From Streptomyces hygroscopicus (GTDB lineage Bacteria; Actinomycetota; Actinomycetes; Streptomycetales; Streptomycetaceae): a stretch of DNA of 64,000 nucleotides. Location: NCBI RefSeq assembly GCF_026168105.1, contig NZ_LBMW01000004.1, positions 1 to 64,000 on the forward strand. The letters run 5' to 3'. Both the position numbers and the translations under genes were made by a program. Under the pieces are notes generated by a model that worked only from the letters and a program-made list of their open reading frames with translations, was not told the DNA's origin and made no database searches. Shown here piece after piece: positions 1 to 8,748 of this stretch; positions within the stretch are counted from its first letter, which is position 1; each line of letters begins with the position of its first letter.

Positions 1-3000
1 GCCCATGCCCCGGCCCGACCGCCTCCCGCTCTCCTACGGACAGCGTCGGCTGTGGATCATCAACAAGATGGACGGGCCCAGCAGCACCTACAACATCCCC
101 GTCACCACCCGGCTGGCGGGCGACGTGGACGCACAGGCGTTGAACGCGGCGTTCCGCGACGTGATCGGGCGGCACGAGGTCCTGCGCACCGTGTTCGCGG
201 TGGCCGACGGCGAGCCGTACCAGCGGATCCTCGAGCTCTCGGACGTGGACTGGGCGCTGCACACGGCCGACATCGACCCGGCGGCGCTGGACGACGCGGT
301 GGTCGAGGCCGAGCAGCACCGGTTCGACCTGTCCGCCGAACTCCCGATCCGGGCGTCGCTGTTCCGGAGCGCCCCCGGCGAGTGCGTGCTGGTGGTCGTG
401 GTGCACCACATCGCCGGTGACGGCTGGTCGTGGGGGCCACTGGAGCGCGACCTGTCGGTCGCCTACGCGGCGCGCAGAGGAGGCCGGGAACCCGAGTGGG
501 AGCCGCTGCCGGTTCAATACGCGGACTTTGCGCTCTGGCAACGGGAGCTGCTGGGCGACACCGAGGACCCGGACAGCCTGATCGCCCGTCAGGTGTCGTA
601 CTGGCGTGAGGCGCTGGCCGGGGTGCCGGAGGAGCTGGAACTACCGACGGACCGGGTACGTCCGGTGACGGCGAGTCACCGCGGACACCGGACGCACCTG
701 GAGATCCCGGCCGAGGTGCACGCGCGTCTGGCCGAGGTGGCGCGGGCCGAGGGCGTGACCATGTTCATGGTCCTGCACGGCGCCTTGGCGGTGCTGCTGA
801 ACCGCCTGGGTGCCGGCACCGACCTGCCGATCGGGTCGGCGATCGCGGGGCGGTCCGACGAGGCGCTGGACGACCTGGTCGGGTACTTCGTCAACACCTT
901 TGTGCTGCGCACGGATCTGTCGGACGACCCGACGTTCAGCGAGGTCCTCAGGCGGGTCAGGGAGGCCGGGCTGGGGGCGTTCGCACATCCGGACGTGCCG
1001 TTCGAGAAGCTGGTCGAGGAACTGGCGCCGGCCCGCTCGATGGCCCGCCACCCGCTCTTCCAGGTGATGCTGCTGGTGGAGAACGCCATCGACGCGTCGC
1101 CGGACACGTCCGCCGACCGGACCGCCGACCGGCGCGGCCTCCAGGGCGACGACCAGCTCGACAACCAGGCCTCCGGTGGCGCTGTTCTCCCCACCAGCCT
1201 CGCCGTGGCCAAGTTCGACCTCGACGTCAGCATGGTCGAGGTACATGATGCGAACGGCGCACCGGCCGGGCTCCATGGCGCGGTCATCGCGGCGGCGGAC
1301 CTGTTCGACGCCGAATCGGGCGCCCGCATTGCCGAGCGGCTTGCCCGGGTGCTCGAAGCGCTCGCGGCGGACCCGAGTGTCCGGCTCAGCGAGGTGGACG
1401 TGCTCGGCGCGGACGAGCGGCACCGCATGCTCACCGAGTGGAACGCCACCGAGGCACCGGTGCCCGACGCGACGGTGGTGGAGCTGTTCGAGGCACAGGT
1501 CGGCCGGACGCCCGACGCGGTCGCGCTGGTGCAGGGCGACGTCGAGCTCAGCTATGCCGAGCTGGACGCCCGGGCGAACCGGCTGGCGCGGCTCCTCGTG
1601 GGCCGGGCGATCGGCCCGGAGTCGGTGGTCGCGGCGGTCTTCGAGCGTACGGTCGACCTGGTGGTCGCGCTCCTGGCGGTGATCAAGGCCGGTGCCACCT
1701 ACCTGCCGATCGACCCGGCGTACCCGGCGGACCGGATCGCGTACGTGATCGCCGACTCGGGTGCGGTCTGCCGACTCACCAGCGAGAGCCTGGGCGAGCG
1801 GCCGGCGGAGCCCGAAGGCCGGCCCCTGGACGAGGCCGACGCGGCGGACGAGGTCCCGGTGGTGCTGCTCGACTCGGCCCCGGTCGTGGCACAGCTCGCT
1901 GCCCTGGCGGACGGCCCGCTGACGGACGGCGAACGCACGGCGGCGCTGCGGCCCGAGCACCCGATGTGGGTGATCTACACCTCCGGGTCCACCGGGCGGC
2001 CCAAGGGGGTGCTGGTGGAGCATCGGGCGATCGTCAACTTCCTTTCGGCGATGCAGGACCGCTTCGTTCTCGACTCCGAGGACCGGCTGCTCGCGGTGAG
2101 TACGCACGGCTGCGACATGGCGGGTTTCGAGTTCTACCTGCCGCTCCTGAACGGGGCCCGGATCGTGCTGGCCTCGCAGGAGCAGGTGCTCGACCCGTGG
2201 GCGCTGCGTGGCCTGATCCGGGACACCGGCGCGACGATGGTGCACGCCACGCCGAGCCTGTGGCGCGGCCTGGTGGCCGACGCGGACGACCCGGTGGACT
2301 GGACCCGGGTGCGGGCGATGATCGGTGCCGAGGCGCTGCCGGCCGATCTGGCCAGGACGCTGCTGGCCCGGACGCCGACCCTGACGAATCTGTACGGCCC
2401 GACCGAGACCACGGTCTGGTCCACCGGCAAGGAGCTGTCAGGGGAGAACGCGGACGTGTCGTCGATCGGCGGTCCGATCGGGAACACCCGCGTCCATGTG
2501 CTGGACGACCGGATGGCGCCGGTGCCCGTGGGAGTGGCCGGTGAGCTGTACATCGCGGGTCGCAGCGTGGCGCGCGGTTACCTGGGCCGGCCGGATCTGA
2601 CGGCGGGCCGCTTCGTGGCGGACCCGTCCGGCGGTGCCGGTGAGCGGATGTACCGTACCGGCGACGTGGTGCGGTGGACCGCGGCGGGCGACCTGCAGTA
2701 CGTCGGGCGCTCGGACGACCAGGTGAAGGTGCGCGGTTTCCGGGTGGAGCTCGGGGAGATCGAGGCGGTGCTTGCCGAGTATCCCTCGGTCGGCCAGGCC
2801 GTGGCGCTGGTGCGCGAGGACATCCCCGGTGACCAGCGGCTGGTGGCGTACGTGGTGCCGAACCGCGGTCTCGCGCAGGAGGAGCTGGAGCAACTCGGCC
2901 AGGCGGTGCGCGCGGTGGCACAGGACCGGCTGCCCGGGTACATGGTGCCGTCGGCGGTCGTGGTGATCGAGAAGCTGCCGCTGATGCCGAACAGCAAACT

Positions 3001-4033
3001 GGACCGCAAGGCTCTGCCGGTGCCGGAGGTCGTGGTGCGCGAGGAGGCGCACCACTCGGTCACTTCCTTCGAGGCGAACATCGGTGCGGCGTTCGCCGAA
3101 GTCCTCGGCGTGGAAAGCGTCGGCGTGGACGACGACTTCTTCGTCCTCGGCGGTCACTCACTGCTCGCGGTCCGGCTGGTGGAGCGGTTGCGGGAGCGCG
3201 GAGTGGCGATCACGGTGCGCGATCTGTTTGCGGCGCCGACCGTGGCCGAGCTGATGAAGCGGATGAACCTGTCCTCGGTGCGGGACGCCCTGGACGTGCT
3301 GCTGCCGATCCGGGCGCAGGGCGAGCGACCGCCGATCTTCTGCTTCCACCCGGCGGGCGGCGTGAGCTGGTGCTACATGCCGCTGGTGCGGTACGTGCCT
3401 GCGGACGTCCCGCTGTACGGCCTGCAGGCTCGAGGGCTTGACGGCACCGGACAACTCGCCGGATCCATAGGGGAGATGGCCGCGGACTACATTGCGCAGA
3501 TGCGGTCGGTGCAGCCGAGCGGCCCGTACCATCTGCTGGGCTGGTCGTACGGTGGGGTGATCGCCCATGAGATCGCCGTCCAGCTGCAGGCGGCCGGCGA
3601 GGAGGTCGGGGCGCTGGTGATGCTCGACCAGTACCCGTGGGACAGCGCGGCGGAGGCAGCCCTGGCGGCGCAGGAGGAGGAGCTCGATCCGGAGGCCGAG
3701 ATCGACCAACTGGTCGACCTGGTGCGGCTGGAGGCCGGCGGCGCGCTGGGGGCTGTCACCGACGAGGAGTACCGGACCTTCGCGAGGGTGCTGCACAACG
3801 GCCGCAGGATCCGGCGCACCCATGTGCACGGGCGGTTCGACGGCGATGCGCTGCTGATCGTCGCCAAGGTCGGCCGTGAGGAGGAAGGGCCGACCGCGGA
3901 CCGATGGGCGGCGCATGTGACCGGCGTGGTGTCGGAGGCCGGTGTGCCGTGCACCCACTACGACCTCGCGAAGCCGGAGAACCTCGGCCTGGTCTGGGCC
4001 GAGGTGGCCGCCTGGCTGGGCTGGGACGACTGA
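1..4033 (+). CDS. Non-ribosomal peptide synthetase, terminal module C-A-T-TE (5' end outside window)
   Basis: The product adds the last amino acid of a peptide and releases the chain. Counting from the ATG at position 5, the condensation domain covers about residues 5-440, with HHIAGDG at 134-140. The adenylation domain covers about 480-1000 (YTSGSTGRPKG near 657; A10 lysine K998). The carrier domain has GGHSL with the pantetheine serine at S1052, and the type I thioesterase has GWSYGG with S1181 plus later Asp and His. My alignment of the pocket gives D-M-F-H-I-A-L-V-W from D704; the D-x-F-H start resembles hydroxyphenylglycine codes, but this is tentative. There is no epimerase domain. The frame is open to the window edge and starts inside a condensation domain, so upstream modules are expected. 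It converges on the PLP gene with a 26-bp gap. Confidence 0.93.
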   Translation, partial: PMPRPDRLPLSYGQRRLWIINKMDGPSSTYNIPVTTRLAGDVDAQALNAAFRDVIGRHEVLRTVFAVADGEPYQRILELSDVDWALHTADIDPAALDDAVVEAEQHRFDLSAELPIRASLFRSAPGECVLVVVVHHIAGDGWSWGPLERDLSVAYAARRGGREPEWEPLPVQYADFALWQRELLGDTEDPDSLIARQVSYWREALAGVPEELELPTDRVRPVTASHRGHRTHLEIPAEVHARLAEVARAEGVTMFMVLHGALAVLLNRLGAGTDLPIGSAIAGRSDEALDDLVGYFVNTFVLRTDLSDDPTFSEVLRRVREAGLGAFAHPDVPFEKLVEELAPARSMARHPLFQVMLLVENAIDASPDTSADRTADRRGLQGDDQLDNQASGGAVLPTSLAVAKFDLDVSMVEVHDANGAPAGLHGAVIAAADLFDAESGARIAERLARVLEALAADPSVRLSEVDVLGADERHRMLTEWNATEAPVPDATVVELFEAQVGRTPDAVALVQGDVELSYAELDARANRLARLLVGRAIGPESVVAAVFERTVDLVVALLAVIKAGATYLPIDPAYPADRIAYVIADSGAVCRLTSESLGERPAEPEGRPLDEADAADEVPVVLLDSAPVVAQLAALADGPLTDGERTAALRPEHPMWVIYTSGSTGRPKGVLVEHRAIVNFLSAMQDRFVLDSEDRLLAVSTHGCDMAGFEFYLPLLNGARIVLASQEQVLDPWALRGLIRDTGATMVHATPSLWRGLVADADDPVDWTRVRAMIGAEALPADLARTLLARTPTLTNLYGPTETTVWSTGKELSGENADVSSIGGPIGNTRVHVLDDRMAPVPVGVAGELYIAGRSVARGYLGRPDLTAGRFVADPSGGAGERMYRTGDVVRWTAAGDLQYVGRSDDQVKVRGFRVELGEIEAVLAEYPSVGQAVALVREDIPGDQRLVAYVVPNRGLAQEELEQLGQAVRAVAQDRLPGYMVPSAVVVIEKLPLMPNSKLDRKALPVPEVVVREEAHHSVTSFEANIGAAFAEVLGVESVGVDDDFFVLGGHSLLAVRLVERLRERGVAITVRDLFAAPTVAELMKRMNLSSVRDALDVLLPIRAQGERPPIFCFHPAGGVSWCYMPLVRYVPADVPLYGLQARGLDGTGQLAGSIGEMAADYIAQMRSVQPSGPYHLLGWSYGGVIAHEIAVQLQAAGEEVGALVMLDQYPWDSAAEAALAAQEEELDPEAEIDQLVDLVRLEAGGALGAVTDEEYRTFARVLHNGRRIRRTHVHGRFDGDALLIVAKVGREEEGPTADRWAAHVTGVVSEAGVPCTHYDLAKPENLGLVWAEVAAWLGWDD

Positions 4034-4051
4034 CCCCGGGCGCGCCGTGCG

Positions 4052-4075
4052 GAGCGGCCTCAGACGGGGCCGCTC
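4052..4075. terminator. Hairpin between convergent genes
   Basis: GAGCGGCC and GGCCGCTC form a perfect 8-bp stem around a short loop. It overlaps the stop codon of the PLP gene and lies just after the NRPS stop, so it is a plausible bidirectional terminator. There is no T-run. Confidence 0.4.
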
Positions 4076-5076
4076 TGTGCGGCAAGCATCGAGGCGATCA
4101 GGCTGGGCTCGACGTTGCCACCACTGAGCAGGACACCGACCTCGCCGCCGTGGTCGGCGGCGTGAGCCAGCGCCGCGGCGAGCGCGGTGGCCGCGGCCGG
4201 TTCGACGACCAACCGGGCGTGCAGGAACGCGGCCCGCAGAGCGTCGGCGATGGATGCCTCCGGGACGGTGACCACCGAGGTGACCGCCCGCCCGGCAAGG
4301 TCGAAGGGTAATGCGCCGATCCGGTCGGGGCGCAGTCCGTCGGCGACGGTGTGCCGGGCGGGAACGGTCACCGGCCGGCCGGCGCGCAGTGCGGCCGTGA
4401 GCGCCGGTACGGCCTCGGGTTCCGCGCCGATCACCGCCGTGCCGGATCCGGAGGCGGCCAGGCAGGCGCCCGCGATGGCGCTGCCACCGCCGACGGGGAC
4501 GACCACGGCGTCCAGTCGGGCGCCCTCCGCGGCCACCTGGCCGAGCAGTTCGGCGGTGGCGGTGGCCTGGCCAAGCACGACCCGGGGGTTCTGGTAGGGG
4601 TCGACCGTGTCGTAGCCGTACCTCTCCCGCAATTCCTCGACGACGGCGACCCGTTCGGCCAGAAGGGTGCCGGTGGTGACCACCCCGGCGCCGGTGTCGC
4701 GGATCCGCCGGATCTTGGCGGGTGGTGCGTCGGAGGGCAGGACGAGGACGGCGGGCAGCCCGTGTTCGCGAGCGGCGAGCGCGACGGCGATCGCGTGATT
4801 GCCGGTGCTCTGCGCGACCACGCCCCGGGTTCCGGCGCGAGCGAGTTCGTCGACGGCCAGCAGGGCCCCGCGGACCTTGAACGATCCGCCGCGCTGGAGG
4901 TTCTCGGCCTTCAGCCACAGGCGGGCGCCGGCAGTCGCGTCCAGCGGGTCGCAGCGCACCACCGGAGTGCGCCAGACGCGGCCGGCGAGTTCGTGTTCGG
5001 CGCGCTCGACGTCGGCACGGTCGAGCGGTGCTTCGGCCATCAGGCCGGGGGACGGTCCGACAGGGCGTTCAGACAT
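4060..5076 (-). CDS. PLP-dependent threonine/serine dehydratase- or serine racemase-like enzyme
   Basis: This is a 338-residue fold-type II PLP enzyme. GSFKVRGA carries the Schiff-base lysine, STGNHA is the substrate carboxylate loop, and VPVGGGSAIAG is the phosphate-binding loop. Family members deaminate L-Thr or L-Ser or racemise serine, and the length fits catabolic dehydratases or serine racemase without a regulatory domain. The ATG at 5076 was chosen over an upstream start because AAAGG precedes it at suitable spacing and the family N-terminus begins nearby. It is convergent with the NRPS, so a role in precursor supply (2-oxobutyrate or D-Ser) or in processing a beta-hydroxy amino acid is possible. 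The true substrate cannot be read from the sequence. Confidence 0.8.
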   Translation of the reverse strand: MSERPVGPSPGLMAEAPLDRADVERAEHELAGRVWRTPVVRCDPLDATAGARLWLKAENLQRGGSFKVRGALLAVDELARAGTRGVVAQSTGNHAIAVALAAREHGLPAVLVLPSDAPPAKIRRIRDTGAGVVTTGTLLAERVAVVEELRERYGYDTVDPYQNPRVVLGQATATAELLGQVAAEGARLDAVVVPVGGGSAIAGACLAASGSGTAVIGAEPEAVPALTAALRAGRPVTVPARHTVADGLRPDRIGALPFDLAGRAVTSVVTVPEASIADALRAAFLHARLVVEPAAATALAAALAHAADHGGEVGVLLSGGNVEPSLIASMLAAQSGPV

Positions 5077-5680
5077 TCCGCGCCGCCTTTCCGCCGGCGC
5101 CGCCGATTCCATTTCGGCCGACCGGGCCGACGTATTTTTTCCACGCCGATCTATTGCCCATCGGGGCCTCCTCAAAGGGGCTGTCTGTGGACAGTGCAGA
5201 AGTGTCCGTCATCCTTGCAGGGAGGGTTCTTTGGCCGAAAGGCTCGAACAATGGGCCGGTGGCCTGTCGGCCCGGGCCCGGAATTGACCTGCGCGACGGA
5301 CGCCTCGAAGATCCGCACTGGCACCGCAACTCGCGTCATGACACCATGCGCAACGCCGTCACAGCCCTGGGCGCATGGCGCAGCCTCGCAGTTGCCTTCG
5401 ACCACGGCGGTCCACACCTCTACCACGCAGTCGACCTGATCAAGCCCGGAAGCCGAGAAAGCAAGCCGTGCGTACCGGCAGCCGATGCGCCGGGTGACGG
5501 AGCGCCGAGTGACGGAGCACCGGATGGCGAGGTGAGTACGGCCGACGGCGACCGTCGCGGCGACAAATATCAAATCCGCTCGTGTGCGGCATCGGGCCGA
5601 GGGGGTAATCCCGCGGTTGGCAGGTTTCCCGGCGATTGGATCCGGTGGCCCGATGCGGCACGGGCCCGGTCCACTCCACC
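5077..5680. other. Non-coding stretch with a 15-bp tandem repeat
   Basis: No convincing gene is seen between the PLP gene and the ABC ATPase. At 5489-5518 there are two copies of a 15-bp unit (CGCCGGGTGACGGAG, then CGCCGAGTGACGGAG), followed by a third degenerate copy. I found no GTTCAACTG-type operator here. Confidence 0.4.
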
Positions 5681-6550
5681 ATGGTGATCATGATCGAGAT
5701 CAGGGAACTGACGAAGCGCTACGGCGACGTCACGGCCGTCAACGGCCTCAGCTTCACGGCCGGGGCCGGGCGCGTCACCGGGCTGCTCGGACCGGCCGGC
5801 GCCGGCAAGAGCACGACGCTGCGGTTACTGCTGGGCCTGAACAGCCCTACCGCCGGCAGCGCTGCGATCGGCGGCCGGGAGTTCCGGGACTGCCCGCCCG
5901 GCCCGCGCGAGGTCGGCGCGCTGCTGGACACCCACAGCGTGTACTGCCCCCACGTCGGCGACACCGCGCGGGAATTCCTGACCGGGCTGGCCCGGCGGCA
6001 CGGCATCCAGCACGGCCGCGTGGACACGGTGCTGGACGAGACCGGGCTGACCGAGGCGGGGCAGCGCAGGGTCGGCACCTTCTCGCTCGGGATGCGGCAG
6101 CGGCTGGGCATCGCCTGCGCGCTGCTCGCCGACCCGCCGGTCCTGGTGCTCGACGAACCGCTGGGCGGGCTGGACCAGCCGGGTCTGGTCTGGGCACGCG
6201 CCCTGTTCCAGCGGCTGGCCGCAGAGGGCCGTACGGTGCTCGTCTCCGGCCAACTGCCCGTCGAACTGGCCGACGTGGTGGACGAGCTGGTGGTCATCGC
6301 GCGGGGCGAGCTGGTCGCGGGCCAACGTGCGGCACGACTCGCCGTCCGTGGCGGCCGGGCGCGGGTGTCGGTGCGGACGCCCGATGTCGCGGTGCTCAGC
6401 GCCCTGCTGGCCGACGAAGGGGCGTCGGTGGAGGTGAACGACGACAACTCGTTGACCGTGACGGGTCTGAGCGCGCAGCGCATCGGCGATGTCGCCTTTC
6501 TGAACATCGTGCCGCTGCATGAGCTCGCCCCGGAGGCTCCCGTGCGGTGA
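5681..6550 (+). CDS. ABC transporter ATP-binding protein (DrrA/BcrA type), no permease alongside
   Basis: This is a 289-residue ATPase subunit with Walker A GPAGAGKST, signature SLGMRQR and Walker B LVLDEPLGGLD, plus the C-terminal extension typical of drug-efflux ATPases such as DrrA and BcrA. These normally pair with a six-helix permease encoded next door, but none is present on either side here. Leu codon 49 (5825-5827) is TTA, so translation should depend on the bldA tRNA. The ATG at 5681 or the one at 5690 could start the protein; neither has a good ribosome-binding site. In an antibiotic cluster the expected role is export or self-resistance with a permease encoded elsewhere. Confidence 0.82.
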   Translation: MVIMIEIRELTKRYGDVTAVNGLSFTAGAGRVTGLLGPAGAGKSTTLRLLLGLNSPTAGSAAIGGREFRDCPPGPREVGALLDTHSVYCPHVGDTAREFLTGLARRHGIQHGRVDTVLDETGLTEAGQRRVGTFSLGMRQRLGIACALLADPPVLVLDEPLGGLDQPGLVWARALFQRLAAEGRTVLVSGQLPVELADVVDELVVIARGELVAGQRAARLAVRGGRARVSVRTPDVAVLSALLADEGASVEVNDDNSLTVTGLSAQRIGDVAFLNIVPLHELAPEAPVR

Positions 6551-6799
6551 GGTCCGACCAACCCCGCTGCTGCGCAGGGGTGTTCAGGGTGCACGGTATG
6601 CCGAGGGCCGTCACCCTTTTCCTATGATGACGGCTCGTCGACATCCCTGCGCACCTCCACGAGTCGTGCGCGGACGCCCGAGCCGGCGGCCGGATCCCGC
6701 TGGGCATGCGTCACGACCGTCGGTCCTTCCCGACGGCGCCCATCTGCCTACGGAGGAACGGTGTACCGCCGTCCACGCTGCCCCCGAACCGCCGTCGCC

Positions 6800-6859
6800 C
6801 GCCCTGCAAAGGGACCACAGGGTCCCGTCCGCCCTGCAAAGGCCCCACAGGGGCCCGTC
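6800..6859. repeat. Two tandem 30-bp units, each able to form a hairpin
   Basis: Units 6800-6829 and 6830-6859 share CGCCCTGCAAAGG and CCCGTC. Each holds a self-complementary core: GGGACC-ACAG-GGTCCC in the first, GGCCCC-ACA-GGGGCC in the second. One stem pair changes on both sides (A-T to C-G) so pairing is kept. They lie 31 bp before the YbaK-like start codon, in its likely leader. Confidence 0.55.
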
Positions 6860-6890
6860 CGGCCCGCTGCCCGGCTCGGGGAGGCCCCGG

Positions 6891-7379
6891 ATGCCTGAGG
6901 ACCGCGACGTCTTCGAGCGCCTCAAGGACCTCCTCGATTCCGGCGCGGCGTCCTACCGGACCATCCGTCACGAACCCGAGGGCCGTACCGAAGCCGCCAG
7001 CCGGCTGCGCCGGCACCCGTCGGCGCAGGCCGCCAAGTCCATCGTGGTCCGGGTGGCGACCGGCAAACGCTCGCGCCGCTATGTGCTCGCGGTGGTCCCC
7101 GGTGACCGCCGGGTCGACCTCTCCGCCCTGGCAGTGCGCTACGGCGGCCGGGAGGCCTCCTTCGCCGCCAGGGAGGTGGCCGAGCGCCTGGCAGGCAGCG
7201 TCAGCGGGTCCATCACCCCGTTCGCCTTCTCCGCCGAGCTGGACCTGCTCGTCGACGAGGGCCTGCTGGTCCACGACGAGATCTACTTCAACGCCGGGCG
7301 GCTGGACGTGTCCGTCGCCCTGTCCGTCGCGGACTACGTGCAGTTGGCCAGGCCGGCCGTCGCGGCGATCGCGGTCTGA
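6891..7379 (+). CDS. YbaK/EbsC-type aminoacyl-tRNA editing protein
   Basis: This is a 162-residue single-domain protein of the YbaK/ProX/PrdX deacylase family, which hydrolyses wrongly charged aminoacyl-tRNA. Recognisable parts are AAKSIVVRV (the conserved lysine strand), YVLAVVPGDRRVD, the glycine-rich segment SGSITPFAF and the C-terminal DEIYFNAG. The ATG at 6891 follows GGGGAGG with 7-bp spacing. The gene sits among genes that make the non-protein amino acids Dap and Hpg. A self-protection role, clearing tRNA mischarged with pathway amino acids, is therefore attractive but is inference. It could instead be a housekeeping editor trapped in the cluster. Confidence 0.78.
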   Translation: MPEDRDVFERLKDLLDSGAASYRTIRHEPEGRTEAASRLRRHPSAQAAKSIVVRVATGKRSRRYVLAVVPGDRRVDLSALAVRYGGREASFAAREVAERLAGSVSGSITPFAFSAELDLLVDEGLLVHDEIYFNAGRLDVSVALSVADYVQLARPAVAAIAV

Positions 7380-7410
7380 CCGCTTTCCCCGAGCCGACTT
7401 CCCGCCGGCC

Positions 7411-7439
7411 GTTCAAGCGCCGCGCCGATGCAGTTGCAC
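7411..7439. promoter_or_regulatory. Imperfect StrR-type palindrome
   Basis: GTTCAAGCG-N11-CAGTTGCAC matches 15 of 18 positions of the cluster palindrome GTTCAACTG-N11-CAGTTGAAC, with the same 11-bp spacer. It sits between convergent genes, so there is no obvious promoter for it to control. It may be a relic of rearrangement. Confidence 0.45.
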
Positions 7440-7667
7440 AGCGGACGGCGGGCGTCGCAGCCTTCGTGGCGCGCCCCGCCGCCCGACCGTACTCAACGAC
7501 CGTGCCCCGCTGCCGATGCGCCGACCCGGAGGCGACGATCCTCGTCGAGCGGGCATGCGTGCGCCGCCCATGCCCGGGGGCGTTCCCTGTGCTCGCGGAC
7601 CACTCCGACCCGTGCGCTGCGTCATCCGTCTGAGGCGGCCCTGAGCGAGACCGTGCTCCGCACCCAC

Positions 7668-7702
7668 CACGAAGGGCCCGCCGGACAGGCGGGCCCTTCG
7701 TG
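7668..7702. terminator. Bidirectional terminator with a perfect 15-bp stem
   Basis: CACGAAGGGCCCGCC and GGCGGGCCCTTCGTG pair perfectly around a 5-base loop, and TTTCC follows. It lies just beyond the 3' end of the sbnB-like gene. Confidence 0.85.
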
Positions 7703-7722
7703 TTTCCCCGGTGGAATCGGGT

Positions 7723-8748
7723 TCAGCCGTAACGCTTCATCTCGTGGAAGAACCCGGGGACGGTGTGCAGTGCGCCGACCGCGGCGACTTCGTCGTAGAC
7801 GTACTTGGCGACGGCCAGATCGAGTACGCCCAGGCCGAAGGGGGAGAACACGACGGGGCGGTCGGCCGGGGGCGTGGTCCGGCCCTCCAGCAGGTCGTAG
7901 AGGGTTCCGTCGACGAAGTCCCGGGAGCCGGTCCGCTGTTCCGCCAGGTGCGGCGAGGTGTTGGCCTTCAGACAGTGGTCGATGTCGTCGACGAGGTTGT
8001 AGGAGGACAGGATGATCTCCGGGGAGAGATCGCGCAACGAGACGTGCAGGACCATAGGGTTGTGGGAGAACAGCCCCGGGTCGAGGATGTGCGGCTCGCC
8101 CGCCACCGTGGCCAGCACGATCAGGTCCGATTCGGCGATGAGCGACTCGGCGCTGTCGTGGATCGTCACCGAGCCGGCTCCGGAGCGGGTCAGGTACTCC
8201 TCGAAGCCCTCCGCGTGCTCCCGCGCCAGGTCGAAGACGCCCACTTCGTCGAAGGTCAGCCCGTTGGCCACCAGGTAGGTGTGCAGATAGCGGGCGATCA
8301 ACCCGACCCCGATGAACCCGACCCGGCGCGGCGCCACCCCCCGCCGGTCGGCGATCGTCACTGCCGCCAGCGCCGCGGATGCTGCCGTGCGTGAGGCGCT
8401 GATGACGGAGCTCTCCAGGCATGCCAGCGGGTAGCCGGTTGCCGTGTCGTTGAGGACGACCACCGCGGAGGCCCGGGGGATACCGGCGGCGACGTTCTCG
8501 GGGAAGGAGGAGATCCACTTGATGCCGTGCACGTCCACCTCGCCCCCGACCGAGGCGGGCAGCGCGATGATGCGCGAGGAGGGCTGCTCGGGGAAGCGGA
8601 GGAAGTACGAGTCCGGATTCACCGTCAAGCCCTCGCCGTGCAGCCGGTACGCCTGCTCGACCATCGCGGTGACCTGCTTCTCGCGGCCGCGCAGGACGTC
8701 GACGACCTGCTCGCCGGAGATGACGGAGAACGTGGGGGCCTGGGTCAT
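7723..8748 (-). CDS. sbnB: SbnB-type N-(2-amino-2-carboxyethyl)-L-glutamate dehydrogenase
   Basis: This is a 341-residue member of the ornithine cyclodeaminase/mu-crystallin family with the Rossmann motif GFIGVGLIARY and the family segment DDIDHCLKANT. SbnB oxidises ACEGA, the product of SbnA, with NAD+ to L-2,3-diaminopropionate plus 2-oxoglutarate. The start ATG at 8748 overlaps the SbnA stop by 4 bp (ATGA), so the pair is translationally coupled. The N-terminal FSVISGEQVVDVL is typical of Dap-pathway SbnB proteins rather than true cyclodeaminases. With SbnA it supplies Dap for the peptide. Free ornithine cyclodeamination is the alternative, but the pairing makes it unlikely. Confidence 0.9.
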   Translation of the reverse strand: MTQAPTFSVISGEQVVDVLRGREKQVTAMVEQAYRLHGEGLTVNPDSYFLRFPEQPSSRIIALPASVGGEVDVHGIKWISSFPENVAAGIPRASAVVVLNDTATGYPLACLESSVISASRTAASAALAAVTIADRRGVAPRRVGFIGVGLIARYLHTYLVANGLTFDEVGVFDLAREHAEGFEEYLTRSGAGSVTIHDSAESLIAESDLIVLATVAGEPHILDPGLFSHNPMVLHVSLRDLSPEIILSSYNLVDDIDHCLKANTSPHLAEQRTGSRDFVDGTLYDLLEGRTTPPADRPVVFSPFGLGVLDLAVAKYVYDEVAAVGALHTVPGFFHEMKRYG

